Origin: an uncultured Prevotella sp.
GTDB taxonomy: Bacteria; Bacteroidota; Bacteroidia; Bacteroidales; Bacteroidaceae
Reading direction: 5' to 3'
Assembly (NCBI GenBank): GCA_946999025.1
Contig: CAMQBP010000004.1
Span: 1 to 30,898 of the forward strand
Length of the DNA stretch: 30,898 nucleotides
Part shown: piece by piece, positions 17,001 through 25,556 of the stretch
Numbering within the stretch: position 1 is the stretch's first letter
How the letters are laid out: the number at the start of each line of letters is the position of its first letter
Notes under the pieces: model-generated
Told to the model about the DNA's origin: nothing
What the model saw: only the letters and a program-made list of their open reading frames with translations
Databases searched by the model: none
Position numbers and translations under genes: made by a program

Positions 17001-17337
17001 CATCTTCCTCAAGTGCTACCTGCATGTTGTCTCTTGCTCGAAGCGTTACCGTTTTGTACCCAACGTAAGAAATTTTAAGTTGCGTACCAGCCTCCACAGA
17101 AAGTGTAAAACGACCGTTTGCATCGGTAATCGCACCTGACGACGTTTTACCAACCACAGCAATCGTGGCACCTACAATCGGTTCACCATGGGCATCGGTG
17201 ACAACGCCACGAACGGTTTGTAGTTGCATCATCACACCAGGCAAGTTTAAATCGCTTGCTGATGCCAGCATCGGTTGGGACGCAAAAGCACTACCGGCGA
17301 CCGTAAGTATCGCGCATAGATAATTTTTTGTTTTCAT
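14053..17337 (-). CDS. SusC/RagA-family TonB-dependent outer-membrane transporter (pair 1)
   Basis: TonB-dependent channel that imports the ligand delivered by its SusD partner. The 1094-residue product starts at 17337 (MKTKNYLCAILTVAGSAF, signal peptide). The frame runs on to 17391, but those extra residues are translated leader. Order of domains: carboxypeptidase-regulatory-like N-terminal extension (43-110), TonB-box-like EVVVVGYGTQKKANLTGAV (118-136), plug (about 135-270, with SVLKDASSASIYGTRAAWGV), then a 22-strand barrel ending in FGVQAVF with a terminal Phe. It has its own promoter about 120 nt upstream. The first 137 residues are about 90 percent identical to the other SusC in the window; beyond that similarity drops sharply. 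Confidence 0.96.
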   Translation of the reverse strand: MKTKNYLCAILTVAGSAFASQPMLASASDLNLPGVMMQLQTVRGVVTDAHGEPIVGATIAVVGKTSSGAITDANGRFTLSVEAGTQLKISYVGYKTVTLRARDNMQVALEEDAGQLSEVVVVGYGTQKKANLTGAVANVDVREAIASRPITDVGKALQGATPGLTITNRIGGVGTESTIKLRGSIGSLNATSGTSPLILVDNVEVPSLNLVNPDDIETISVLKDASSASIYGTRAAWGVILITTKQGAANDKVRVSYSNNFAWNTPTVMPKLASASDNADYIWRIMQSEKLTQKSNIGYTIDQYAIKKIKEWEQKYGGMSQDALGEMQEGRDFEIVNGKTYFYRSFDPVKEFTHKWTPQQNHSLSITGGNKNTQYNISLSRLGQKGVMKFNTDEYDRYTLHSNITTAITKWWKVRSNILLTRSKKEEPYRFTSGQYDAWFYLLRWPRWYPYADYKGKPFRSAVTDIKNGNRESVTSTYVRVNLGTELNPMKNLSVNFDYTFSYANDAQKRNGGNVYAYNMFATSPFNSFEQIYPSSHDAVTQNSMYTTQHIFKGYVTYQFDLLDKHNFKLMGGFDAEKRESLGHHSKRQGLISQDLPEIALASGDQYSFEKGSSYHGHFAAAGFFGRINYDYMQRYLFELNARYDGSSRFPVGKKFAFFPSASAGWRMSEEKFMHWASPVLSNLKLRGSWGTIGNQDVAPYSFMSVMAMNYSGWVVGGKNMASLSTPSVISPTLTWERVTTLDFGVDAAFFDNDLKFTFDWYRRVTSDMHTAGEALPATFGAKVPKVNYGELTGTGFELGANYQHLFKNGLGISLGAALSHVTEEITKFNAQDRNIYGNYQGKRLGEIWGYTSDRLFQKDDFDENGKLKKGIASQALFESGNFKFEPGDVKYKDLNDDGKITYGKNTVEDHGDLSVIGNELPNFEYSFNLGASYKGIDVSLFFQGVGKRDYWPTGAVGIAGGGSGYMDAAFDHQMDYWTPEHTDAFYPRPVNMAWTSSGKSYLRQTRFLEDMSYLRCKNITVGYTLPAKWVQKAYFQSFRIYFSGENLFEFDNMKLPLDPESTNYKAGYGNSSWSFGRSYPYTRTLSFGVQAVF

Positions 17338-17464
17338 AGACCCAAAATTTAAGTTAATAATAATATATTTTCTACTTTGAATATTGTTCACAATAAGGGG
17401 TTAACGCGTAGAAGAGTTTTTGGGGTGTAACTGATTCACCCTATCTTAGTGATTACTTCCGCAA

Positions 17465-17496
17465 CAAATGTAGTGATATAACACTAATAATACAAA
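17465..17496 (-). promoter_or_regulatory. Promoter of the SusC-SusD pair 1 operon
   Basis: On the minus strand TTTG (17496-17493), 20 bases, then TACATTTG (17472-17465). Perfect consensus; start near 17458. It shows that this pair can be expressed independently of the operon ending just upstream. Confidence 0.75.
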
Positions 17497-17588
17497 TTTT
17501 ATTTGAATTAATTTACGTTCCCAATTCATAAATAACGTTTAAAAGCGCATTGAAGGGGAAAGTTTACGCACAAGTACATCGAAGCAAT

Positions 17589-17632
17589 GAAAAAAAATCT
17601 GCAGGCCATATCCTTAGACATGCCTGCAGATT
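17589..17632 (-). terminator. Intrinsic terminator of the six-gene operon
   Basis: On the minus strand AATCTGCAGGC (17632-17622) and GCCTGCAGATT (17606-17596) form an 11-bp perfect stem with a 15-nt loop, followed by a run of about eight T. It lies about 95 bp after the amidase stop. Confidence 0.9.
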
Positions 17633-17727
17633 GTAATGTTTAAATGACTTTTGCCGATATTTGATAGCTCATTTGAACGTTTCAGTGATGATCAACCGGC
17701 TGAAAGTCTTCTTCCTTTATTCAACGT

Positions 17728-20700
17728 TTACCGCTTGATGATTCGAACACCATTGAAGTTGTTGACCTTGACAATATAGATGCCATTTGGCAGACGGCTC
17801 AAATCCAAATCGGCGTCGAAGCCTTCGGCAACCAATGAGCCCGAAACACTGTAAACGCGTACAGACTTGATAACCTCTGACGTTTCAATATGGATGCGTC
17901 CGGTTGTCGGATTCGGTGAAATTCTCAATCGAGGTGCAGCTTCAACTTCGTTGATGCCTGTTGTTGCGTTGATAACGAGTGATTTCTTCGCCGGAACCGT
18001 AGTTACATTCTTCTCGGTAGGTATAGAGAAAATCGATACGCCCTGATGACCAATCACCAAATTGCCAGCATAATCGAATGCCATTTGCTGGATGCCGGTA
18101 CCTGTGAGTGAAGCCTTATACGAATATTTCGGTGTTAGCGTAGGTACTCCGTCGTTCCATGTGATGTCAAAGAATTGGAGTACGTTTGTACCATCACTGA
18201 TCACCAACAACGAGTTATCTTTATTGACGGCAAATCCCGCTTTAGCTGAACCATTCAACAGGGGTGCAAATTCTTGCGTACCTGAATTGAATACGATTTC
18301 ACCATTATGATTCACGTAAATCAAAGATGGTACACCCTTCGTGTTATTTCCGGCACTTCGGAACTGAGAAACCCAAACACCACCATCGATTCCGCCAACA
18401 AGATTACAGTTTCCATTAATCTCGTATCTGCCAACCTTGAAAATTTGACTTGGTGCTTTATCCCACGTTGATGCTATCGTACCATCTTCGTTACCGATAT
18501 TATAAACTCCAACATCCTTTCCAAAGTCTTCCAAAGAAACGAACAGTTTCGTATCAGCTCCAGTTCCGTAAACACACAAACCTGGAGATGATGAACCGAC
18601 ATTAACTCCGTTATTGACAAACAGACCCTTGCTATTGCGTTCACCAACAAAGAATTGGGTGTATTCACCTTCAAGGTCGGCAGGATTCATCAAATATACG
18701 CCGGAATGATCGTCACTCCAATCGGAGATATAGACAGTTCCCTTAGAGTCAACACCTAAACGATACTGTGAACCCCACTTGGCTTCTTTCCCTATATAAG
18801 GATTTTCATTGATACGTGTCCAATCAGGATTGTATGCATACATACCAATTGAATATGCATTAACATAGAAACGACCGAAATAATCGGATTCTGGTGAGTT
18901 GTCAACAGCCACAAATACGGTCTTAGGATATTGCATCGATGCATCATTCGGGGTTAAACGACTGATATTTGCAACCGCAGAACCAGTTAATCTTACAGCC
19001 CAATTAAGCTTTTGGCCCGATTGCCCTGGCAATTGATCGGCAGTCAGTGTGATGGTGTTGCTTCCTTGTTTAACATCAGGAATGTCAGCAGTTCCAACTT
19101 CCTCGCCTGTTGCCGAATCTGTGAATACCAGTTGTGCAGATTGTGCATCGTCGTTTGAATTGAAAGTGAACTTATATGAGTTATCAGGCAGCTGTTCGCC
19201 CTTCAAATCGTAAGCCATGATACGTTTAACGGCAGGCTGTTCGATGCCCTTGGTCGTAAATTTGGTAATCACATTGCCTACGATGAGATACAAATTGATG
19301 TCTTTTCCATCGACACTTGCTCCTGTACCCATATCGGTTGTTGCAGGAAGTGCTTCTGGTAAATCAGTATTTGTTTGAATGAGTTTGGCTTTATCGATGC
19401 CTTCAGTAATATCGTAGAGACGCAAGCCGCCAACTTTACCATCCTTAATAAATGGAGTTACCATCATAGAATGATGTGCATACTTAAAGAAAGAAACACC
19501 AGTTGCCGCTTGTCCAACTAAATTATCTTGATCGGAAAGCTGACCAAGTACCTCACTGTTGACGTTAACTGTTTTGGCAGGCTTGAACTCAACAGGCAAG
19601 AATTCGGTTCCATCAATGACATACTGATCGTCTGCCAATGGTGAAACCTGAAGAAGAACTTCTAATCCTGTAGCCAATTTGTTAACTGGACTTGGAGCTG
19701 TTGACTTAATGTCCTTTTCAGTAAACACCGTACTTGCAATCTGGTTGTCAACAATGTTCAGATCGATGAAGCGCTTGATGTGTTTATCACCCCAGTAATT
19801 AGCGGCAGACATGAATACATGACAGTCGTTAGACGGACCGCTGACGGCCAGCGTTCGGCCAACAATGGCATTATAATAGTTGGCTGAGGATTTGGTGGAT
19901 ACCCATACGGCAGGATCTGCATCAAAATCATCCCACTTATAGACGAAGATTTCTCCTCTGGTAGAGCCTTCTCTGACTTGGCCGTCATTAAACTGGCATT
20001 CCTCACTATTTAGACCAACGAGCTTTCCATCAGCTGTGAAAGCGATATCGCTCAAACGTGACTTGAACCCATCATTATCAGGTTCGGCAGCTGCAATACC
20101 ATTGATGCTGAGTTTTTTAACAAACTCGTTTGTCTTGTTATTGATCAGACTAATTACTGGCTCACCATTGTTGTTTGATAAGATAATCGTAGAATCGCCT
20201 CTGACAATAGCACGCTGCATTTTTCCTGTAATATCTTCAAAGGCTTTCGAAGAATTGGAGAACTCTATTTTTCCAGGAAGACCTACATAACTCGGTAAAT
20301 TAGGTTCTGGATAGTTTTCATAAACAATTGCAGGTGGCACATAGCTTTCTGATTCAAGCAAAAGTTTGGCGTAAGACGTCTGATTAGCTTCTACTTTGAT
20401 TTCTTTTTTATACTCTTCTGTCAGCTCTTTGTAACCATCTGCTTTTACAGAAAGTGTATAATCGCCAGGAGCTAGTCCTTCGAAAACAAAAACTCCGTTA
20501 TAGTTATTATCAACTTTGTAGGTTCCTACCTGATTTCCATCTTTCAAAAGGGTGACTTCTGCTCCATTGAGTGGCAACCATTGATCGTTTGTATTTGGCG
20601 CATAGTTGAACAGTTGGTGAACAATTTTCTCATGCATGTCCTTCACTGTTCCCATGATATAACCTGTTTTTTCAGGTGTGAGGTTAAAGTAATCACACAC

Positions 20701-21480
20701 GCCGCGTGCTACGCGTATACCTTCTTGTCCACAATAGTCAGGATTGAGGGCACGGTGACGAGCTGGCTGGTAAGTATGGAAATAGCCTTCGAGCAAGAAA
20801 CCGGGAACGCCATGACGAAGTACGCCCAAATAGCCTTTTTTCCCTGTCACATCGCTAACCCAAGCTCCTCCATAGAATGTAGAGTCGCCTCGAATATTCA
20901 TCTGGGTCTTGCTGTAATAGCTGTATATATCAATGTCGTTTATGAAATGCGGTTCCCAACATGCTTTACACATATCATAACTTCCAGGAGACCAATCGTT
21001 CCCCTTACCATCTTGTCCACGATAAAGGAACAAAGGATAGTTAGTAAGTGAGCCGTCTGCTGCTGCGTTCGAGTGAATGGAGATAAACATATCCATATTA
21101 TTTGCTTCAACTTCAGCACAAATTTCCGACAAATTACGATTGTATTTCTCCTCATCGGGTGCACCTTTCACATAAGGATAAGGACCATTGAGTGTTCTGG
21201 AATAAAGAATATTCTCGTGTTTCACGCCCATCTTTTCCAGCGTTTTACCCAACTTCAGGATTTTCCATAAGTTGGTGTTTGTCTCATAAAAGCCAAGCGT
21301 GTCTGGACGGCCTGTTTCTGGAATTGCCGGATACGGAATTGTTGCCATTGGCCTGTCATTAGGCCCCCAGCTGCCGTGCCCCGCATTCAAATAAATACGG
21401 ACATCATTGCCCCCGTTTCTTGCTTGAACGGCAACGAATGCAAAGAGCAATGATAATGTGAGTAAAATATATTTCTTCAT
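17728..21480 (-). CDS. Secreted N-acetylmuramoyl-L-alanine amidase with propeller region and type IX secretion tail
   Basis: Predicted zinc amidase that cuts between MurNAc and the stem peptide of peptidoglycan. The 1250-residue precursor starts MKKYILLTLSLLFAFVAVQA (signal peptide). Residues about 25-268 are an Amidase_3 domain with NAGHGSWG (H35), ETNTNLWKILKLGKTLE (E66), FISIHSNAAADG (H136) and GFLLEGYFHT (E231), so all metal and catalytic positions are present. About 272-385 is a carboxypeptidase-regulatory-like beta domain. About 400-1160 is repetitive beta sequence, likely propeller, resembling the lipoprotein at 24104. The last 65 residues (RISPNPTTGRIHI to VRIIKR) are a type IX secretion sorting domain. 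It is last in the six-gene operon, 14 bp behind the TolB-like gene. The longer start at 21498 is less likely because the signal peptide begins at 21480. Family certain; acting on peptidoglycan outside the cell is inferred. Confidence 0.88.
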   Translation of the reverse strand: MKKYILLTLSLLFAFVAVQARNGGNDVRIYLNAGHGSWGPNDRPMATIPYPAIPETGRPDTLGFYETNTNLWKILKLGKTLEKMGVKHENILYSRTLNGPYPYVKGAPDEEKYNRNLSEICAEVEANNMDMFISIHSNAAADGSLTNYPLFLYRGQDGKGNDWSPGSYDMCKACWEPHFINDIDIYSYYSKTQMNIRGDSTFYGGAWVSDVTGKKGYLGVLRHGVPGFLLEGYFHTYQPARHRALNPDYCGQEGIRVARGVCDYFNLTPEKTGYIMGTVKDMHEKIVHQLFNYAPNTNDQWLPLNGAEVTLLKDGNQVGTYKVDNNYNGVFVFEGLAPGDYTLSVKADGYKELTEEYKKEIKVEANQTSYAKLLLESESYVPPAIVYENYPEPNLPSYVGLPGKIEFSNSSKAFEDITGKMQRAIVRGDSTIILSNNNGEPVISLINNKTNEFVKKLSINGIAAAEPDNDGFKSRLSDIAFTADGKLVGLNSEECQFNDGQVREGSTRGEIFVYKWDDFDADPAVWVSTKSSANYYNAIVGRTLAVSGPSNDCHVFMSAANYWGDKHIKRFIDLNIVDNQIASTVFTEKDIKSTAPSPVNKLATGLEVLLQVSPLADDQYVIDGTEFLPVEFKPAKTVNVNSEVLGQLSDQDNLVGQAATGVSFFKYAHHSMMVTPFIKDGKVGGLRLYDITEGIDKAKLIQTNTDLPEALPATTDMGTGASVDGKDINLYLIVGNVITKFTTKGIEQPAVKRIMAYDLKGEQLPDNSYKFTFNSNDDAQSAQLVFTDSATGEEVGTADIPDVKQGSNTITLTADQLPGQSGQKLNWAVRLTGSAVANISRLTPNDASMQYPKTVFVAVDNSPESDYFGRFYVNAYSIGMYAYNPDWTRINENPYIGKEAKWGSQYRLGVDSKGTVYISDWSDDHSGVYLMNPADLEGEYTQFFVGERNSKGLFVNNGVNVGSSSPGLCVYGTGADTKLFVSLEDFGKDVGVYNIGNEDGTIASTWDKAPSQIFKVGRYEINGNCNLVGGIDGGVWVSQFRSAGNNTKGVPSLIYVNHNGEIVFNSGTQEFAPLLNGSAKAGFAVNKDNSLLVISDGTNVLQFFDITWNDGVPTLTPKYSYKASLTGTGIQQMAFDYAGNLVIGHQGVSIFSIPTEKNVTTVPAKKSLVINATTGINEVEAAPRLRISPNPTTGRIHIETSEVIKSVRVYSVSGSLVAEGFDADLDLSRLPNGIYIVKVNNFNGVRIIKR

Positions 21481-21494
21481 AGCATTGTACTTTA

Positions 21495-22415
21495 TCAATT
21501 GTTAATGTTTATGTCAATCATGTATGCCTCACCTGCAGGAGTAGAGAAGACGATCTTATCGCCTTTCAACGTTGCATAAGGGTACATGGCGATTACAGAA
21601 TCATCAGTTAAGACTTGTTCTTGCCCGCTTAATGATTTGACAACGATAGAAGAGGCATAAACATACTCACCATCATCTTGATCGTTCATACCAATTATAA
21701 CATCGTTGTTGTACCAACGAGGAGCACGCAGTGTACCCAGAGATTTGAGATTTGATCCATTCATGTCGCAAACAAAGGCACCAACGCCACAAACATAGTA
21801 GAGGGCTTTGGTTCCATCAGGCGAAACAGAAGGCCAAATGTAGCTAAATTGCTTTCCATTGGGCGAGAAAACTTGCGTCTTTCCGCCTTTAGTAATCAGC
21901 AATTGACGATTTTTGATGGACAACGTAGGCATCTCAAAGCGCTTGATGGCATTGGGTTGTAGACGAGTTAGCTGTTGTTTGTTGTCTTTGACAACCGAAA
22001 CAGTTGCTCCACCAATTGAATAACCTTGCAGGTTGCGCGACGGTTTTACAAGCTGTAGCGTCTTACCTGTAGATAAATCAATAGCGTTCAAACTCACGCG
22101 ACGCAAATTATTCTTGGAATAACTACTCTCAGGATAAAGAATTTGTTTCCCGTCATTAGAAATTTTAACGTTAAATCCTGTTCCTTTTCCTGATGTCAAT
22201 TCCTGTGTTTTCCCTGTACTTAAATCGAACTTTACAAGACCGTTGTTGGAGGCTGTGGACAGAAGGATGTAATCTCCCACAGGACTTAGCCCAACAACTG
22301 ATTTTGTAGGTCCATTAGGAAGGTCGATCTTCTTCATCGATCCAACCTTCAACACCTGCGCTTGCCCGATGATAGGCAGACAGATGATACAAATTAGTAG
22401 CATTTTTCTTTTCAT
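21495..22415 (-). CDS. TolB-like beta-propeller protein, exported
   Basis: Function unknown. The 306-residue precursor starts MKRKMLLICIICLPIIGQAQ, a signal peptide with cleavage after GQA. The rest is built of propeller repeats of the TolB/PD40 type: GLSPVGDYILLSTA, FNVKISNDGKQILYPES, WPSVSPDGTKALYYVCGVGA and ATLKGDKIVFSTP. There is no catalytic motif and no lipobox, so it is likely periplasmic or exported. Position between the GHL10 hydrolase and the amidase suggests it binds substrate or scaffolds one of them. The frame extends 8 codons upstream, but the signal peptide favours the ATG at 22415. Confidence 0.75.
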   Translation of the reverse strand: MKRKMLLICIICLPIIGQAQVLKVGSMKKIDLPNGPTKSVVGLSPVGDYILLSTASNNGLVKFDLSTGKTQELTSGKGTGFNVKISNDGKQILYPESSYSKNNLRRVSLNAIDLSTGKTLQLVKPSRNLQGYSIGGATVSVVKDNKQQLTRLQPNAIKRFEMPTLSIKNRQLLITKGGKTQVFSPNGKQFSYIWPSVSPDGTKALYYVCGVGAFVCDMNGSNLKSLGTLRAPRWYNNDVIIGMNDQDDGEYVYASSIVVKSLSGQEQVLTDDSVIAMYPYATLKGDKIVFSTPAGEAYMIDININN

Positions 22416-22610
22416 AATAGACAGATAATAGTTAAACAATAGAGATCAAAATCAATGGTACGTTATTCATTTTACGACCATTGGGTCTTATTTTTTAGTA
22501 TTAGATTTCAATGGAAGCAATCGAGCTGTTGACATCAAAATGCAGAATGGTTCATGCAGCAGTTATGTCAGACAGTTCGATTCATTCCACCTTATTAAAT
22601 ATGGCCTTGC

Positions 22611-24083
22611 TTAGTTTCCATATTTTATCAGATCAGAGATTTTGCTTTCGGCGTTGTTTTTTTCATTAACGACCGTCACAAAATAGGTTCCTGGTCGCGA
22701 CAGTTTTACACTGTTATCCTTCGTCGTTACTACCAGTTTTGCCATTCGTTTCGATCCTGTACTCAAATAAACGGCATAATAGCAACCCGAAACAGCATCC
22801 CAATGAAGGATGTCATTCATTATTTTGAGATTCTTTGGTGCATTGGGCAAAGTGGGTTTTTCAACAAGCAAGTACGGCATTACCACCGGCTCTTTATAGC
22901 GCTGCTTGATGGCACTCATGATGTTCACAGGATTCGTAAAGAGGTATTTAGCACTATAAAAGAGCCCACCCATCACTTTAGGATTTTCATCCGCAAGACG
23001 CATCTGCTTAGTCAGCTCAGAGGAGTTCATGTAAGCAGACCCTTGCTTGCTGTCTCCAAACTTATATATTCCATAGCCAATCACCAATTTAGACTTTGTA
23101 ATCATATTACTCCAGCGAGCCAATCCCTTATCAAAATTATAGATTGAACTACCTGTATGGAAATATAGTTGAGGGATAATCACGTCTACCCAACCTTCTT
23201 TTGACCATTTTGCAACATCAGCAAACATCAAGTTCATGTTATTCTCAATGTTCCCTCCAGGACCAATAGAAAACACCAAGTTTGGATTGGTATTCTTGAT
23301 CATGTCATGAAGGTTTTTCACAACCTTATTGACGTTATCTCTACGAAATTCTTCAATCGTATTAAAAGTCCGACCATACGTTGCATATTCGTTTTGGTCA
23401 TTCATGCCTTCTCCGCTTGAAAGATACGGGTAGAAATAATCGTCCATGTGAACGCCGTCAACGTTGTATTTGGTAATCAGTTCCTTGACAATATTCACGA
23501 TACGATCCTGAGCTGCAGGGAGAGCGGGATTATAAATGCGAATTTTGTTATAGTCTTTCACAAGATTTGCAGGAATCTTCGAATCTAACTTCGGAAAAGC
23601 TGTATCACTGCCTGTGCGTGTCGATATGCGATAAGGATTGATCCATGCATGAAAAGCAATGTTTCGCTTATGCGCTTCGTCAATTAAGAATCTCAAAATA
23701 TCATACCCAGGATCAACACCTGCCTGTCCGGTAATGCTCTTACTCCATGGTTCATATTGTGAAGTGTAGTAGGCATCAGCCATTCCTCTTACTTGGAAGA
23801 ATACAGCATTGATATTGTTGTCCTTAAAAAGGTCCAAATATTTCAAGTATAATTCTTTCTGGGAAGCCTGATCATATTTCCCCATAGGCCAATCCAGTCC
23901 CCAAACCGTTGCCATCCATACACCTCTCAGTTCCTTTCGTGGAACAATAGGTTGCTCTGCTGTCGGTCCTGAAGGTGTAGGAGGCGTGGTTTTGCCCTTG
24001 TTGTGATCGTCTCTCTCTTCGTTACACGAAAAGAGAAACATCACAATAAAGGCAAAAAATATAAATCTATTTATTCTTTTCAT
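22611..24083 (-). CDS. GHL10 (DUF187) family glycoside hydrolase, lipoprotein
   Basis: Predicted glycan hydrolase anchored to the outer membrane. The 490-residue precursor starts MKRINRFIFFAFIVMFLFSC, with lipobox Cys20 followed by a Thr/Pro linker. The (beta/alpha)8 GHL10 domain spans about 48-400: ELRGVWMATVWGLDWP (51-66), NINAVFFQVRGMADAYYTSQYEPW (split about 90-113), HAWINPYR (145-152) and VDGVHMDDYFYPY (208-220) with the family's acidic residues. The C-terminal 90 residues look like a fibronectin-type beta domain. E. coli DigH (YddW) of this family cleaves peptidoglycan glycan strands lacking stem peptides, which would follow naturally on the amidase encoded two genes downstream. Other family members are uncharacterised, so the substrate here is inferred. 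Its ORF abuts the upstream gene. Confidence 0.88.
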   Translation of the reverse strand: MKRINRFIFFAFIVMFLFSCNEERDDHNKGKTTPPTPSGPTAEQPIVPRKELRGVWMATVWGLDWPMGKYDQASQKELYLKYLDLFKDNNINAVFFQVRGMADAYYTSQYEPWSKSITGQAGVDPGYDILRFLIDEAHKRNIAFHAWINPYRISTRTGSDTAFPKLDSKIPANLVKDYNKIRIYNPALPAAQDRIVNIVKELITKYNVDGVHMDDYFYPYLSSGEGMNDQNEYATYGRTFNTIEEFRRDNVNKVVKNLHDMIKNTNPNLVFSIGPGGNIENNMNLMFADVAKWSKEGWVDVIIPQLYFHTGSSIYNFDKGLARWSNMITKSKLVIGYGIYKFGDSKQGSAYMNSSELTKQMRLADENPKVMGGLFYSAKYLFTNPVNIMSAIKQRYKEPVVMPYLLVEKPTLPNAPKNLKIMNDILHWDAVSGCYYAVYLSTGSKRMAKLVVTTKDNSVKLSRPGTYFVTVVNEKNNAESKISDLIKYGN

Positions 24084-24103
24084 TTCTATCTGGTAGTAAT
24101 ATA

Positions 24104-25525
24104 TCAATCATCCTCAGCTACCTTTACAGGGAATTCGCTGATAACAAATCCAGAATTGGCACGAGAAGCAAAGATATACAGTTTGGCATCCTTACCATTC
24201 GCATCTTTTTCAATATAGTAATTTGTGTGCGTTCCAGGAGCACCATTACCAGAACCGCCGAGTATAAATGAATATACCGGATTATGGTTCTCGCCCTTGT
24301 CAAATATCTCTAACGCTTCCTTGACAGTACTGCCTTTTGAAATATCGTAGACTGATAATGTCGGTGTTGCTTTACTTGCACCTCCCAATCCAGCTGAACA
24401 GGTAATCAAATAGCGTGATTTGTTAAATGTAAAGATGCGAGGTGCAATCGACTCTAATGGAAAGTTATCTTTTTTCATTGAGTAATTAACGGTCAAATTG
24501 GCATCGGTCAACATAATCGGAGTACGAATACCAGCCCAGAGATAGTCGGAAGAATTCTCAATTCTATAGATGCTGTTAAAGGTAGTCACATCCATTTTGT
24601 GAGGAATAACCATCGGGTCGCTGATAGTTTTGAAATTCTTAACGGTAAATCGAAGAACTTCTTTGGCTCCATTGTCTGGGAAGAAAATATATCCGTTGCC
24701 GCTTTCATCAAGATTCAGTGTCATCACATCACCATGGCGCTTACCAGCACCCTCGATTTTTCCAACATTAATATCTGCTATCAACTCTGGTGCGGAGGTC
24801 GGAGTTTCATAATAGTAAATCTTAAGTGGTGAAGCAGGACCGCCCGAAAGTGAAGCAAGATAGATATGTCCACCCGAAAGGGTTCCAGTATTGTAGGGGA
24901 ATGTTCCACCTGACACACCTGTTAAATCCAATTTAATTGGATTGATTTTTCCTTCCTTCAAGTCAGAAAGTTTCAACAAATGAGGTTTTGTTTCGCTCCT
25001 TGTGACTACCAATACATGCTCTCCGTCAAAGTCGGCACAGCGCGTTAACAAAGATTTATAGCTTCCGTAAACTTTGTCTCCAGAGAAGTTGTAAACAGAA
25101 GGCTTATCAAAGTCGGCTCCAAACACGGGAACCTTCTTTCTTATCTTCATGAAATAATCTTTATAGCGCTTTTGATTCATCACCCTGAGGATAAGCGTTT
25201 TATAGGTATCGAGTTCATCCATAGAGAAATCAAAAACAGAATCTTTTAGATGCGCTCCTTGTGATAAAGTTGCTTCTACCCGCAAAGCAGAAAAGTTTGA
25301 TTCTACTTCAATCCTCGGGAAGTTAATCATCTTATTTTCTTCATCTATCGTTCCTTCAACCACTCTGTTTCCATCAGGTCCGGCATTCAAGATTTTGATG
25401 GCAAGCAATTCGGTTTCATAAGGATCTACCGTACTTGCCGGATAGTCATCGTCACAAGCTGTAAAAACATAACAGCAAAGCAACGCGATGACCATCAGTC
25501 CTATATTATTAATATATTTCATCAT
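24104..25525 (-). CDS. Beta-propeller surface lipoprotein (DUF5018/DUF4623-like), SusE position
   Basis: Function unknown; probably a surface glycan-binding protein. The 473-residue precursor starts MMKYINNIGLMVIALLCCYV and has a lipobox FTAC (Cys24) followed by DDDYP. Residues about 38-130 form an Ig-like domain of the kind in DUF5018 proteins (VVEGTIDEENKMINFPRIEV). The rest (about 135-470) is propeller-like beta repeats that I relate, from memory, to DUF4623. It lies 31 bp after SusD, where PULs usually carry a SusE/SusF-type binding lipoprotein. The next gene's ORF starts directly at its stop codon. The domain names need a profile search; lipoprotein nature and operon position are directly visible. 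Confidence 0.7.
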   Translation of the reverse strand: MMKYINNIGLMVIALLCCYVFTACDDDYPASTVDPYETELLAIKILNAGPDGNRVVEGTIDEENKMINFPRIEVESNFSALRVEATLSQGAHLKDSVFDFSMDELDTYKTLILRVMNQKRYKDYFMKIRKKVPVFGADFDKPSVYNFSGDKVYGSYKSLLTRCADFDGEHVLVVTRSETKPHLLKLSDLKEGKINPIKLDLTGVSGGTFPYNTGTLSGGHIYLASLSGGPASPLKIYYYETPTSAPELIADINVGKIEGAGKRHGDVMTLNLDESGNGYIFFPDNGAKEVLRFTVKNFKTISDPMVIPHKMDVTTFNSIYRIENSSDYLWAGIRTPIMLTDANLTVNYSMKKDNFPLESIAPRIFTFNKSRYLITCSAGLGGASKATPTLSVYDISKGSTVKEALEIFDKGENHNPVYSFILGGSGNGAPGTHTNYYIEKDANGKDAKLYIFASRANSGFVISEFPVKVAEDD

Positions 25526-25556
25526 AGTTTCTTATTTTATTAAAATACAAAAAATG

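Larger units (their letters stand above)
17338..17727. other. Leader and promoter region of SusC pair 1
   Basis: Holds, from right to left, the end of the amidase operon with its terminator, the SusC promoter (17465-17496) and a leader of about 120 nt. The leader includes a small GGGTG / CACCC hairpin on the minus strand. The 24 bases adjoining the start codon are identical to those in front of the other SusC. No gene seen. Confidence 0.7.
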
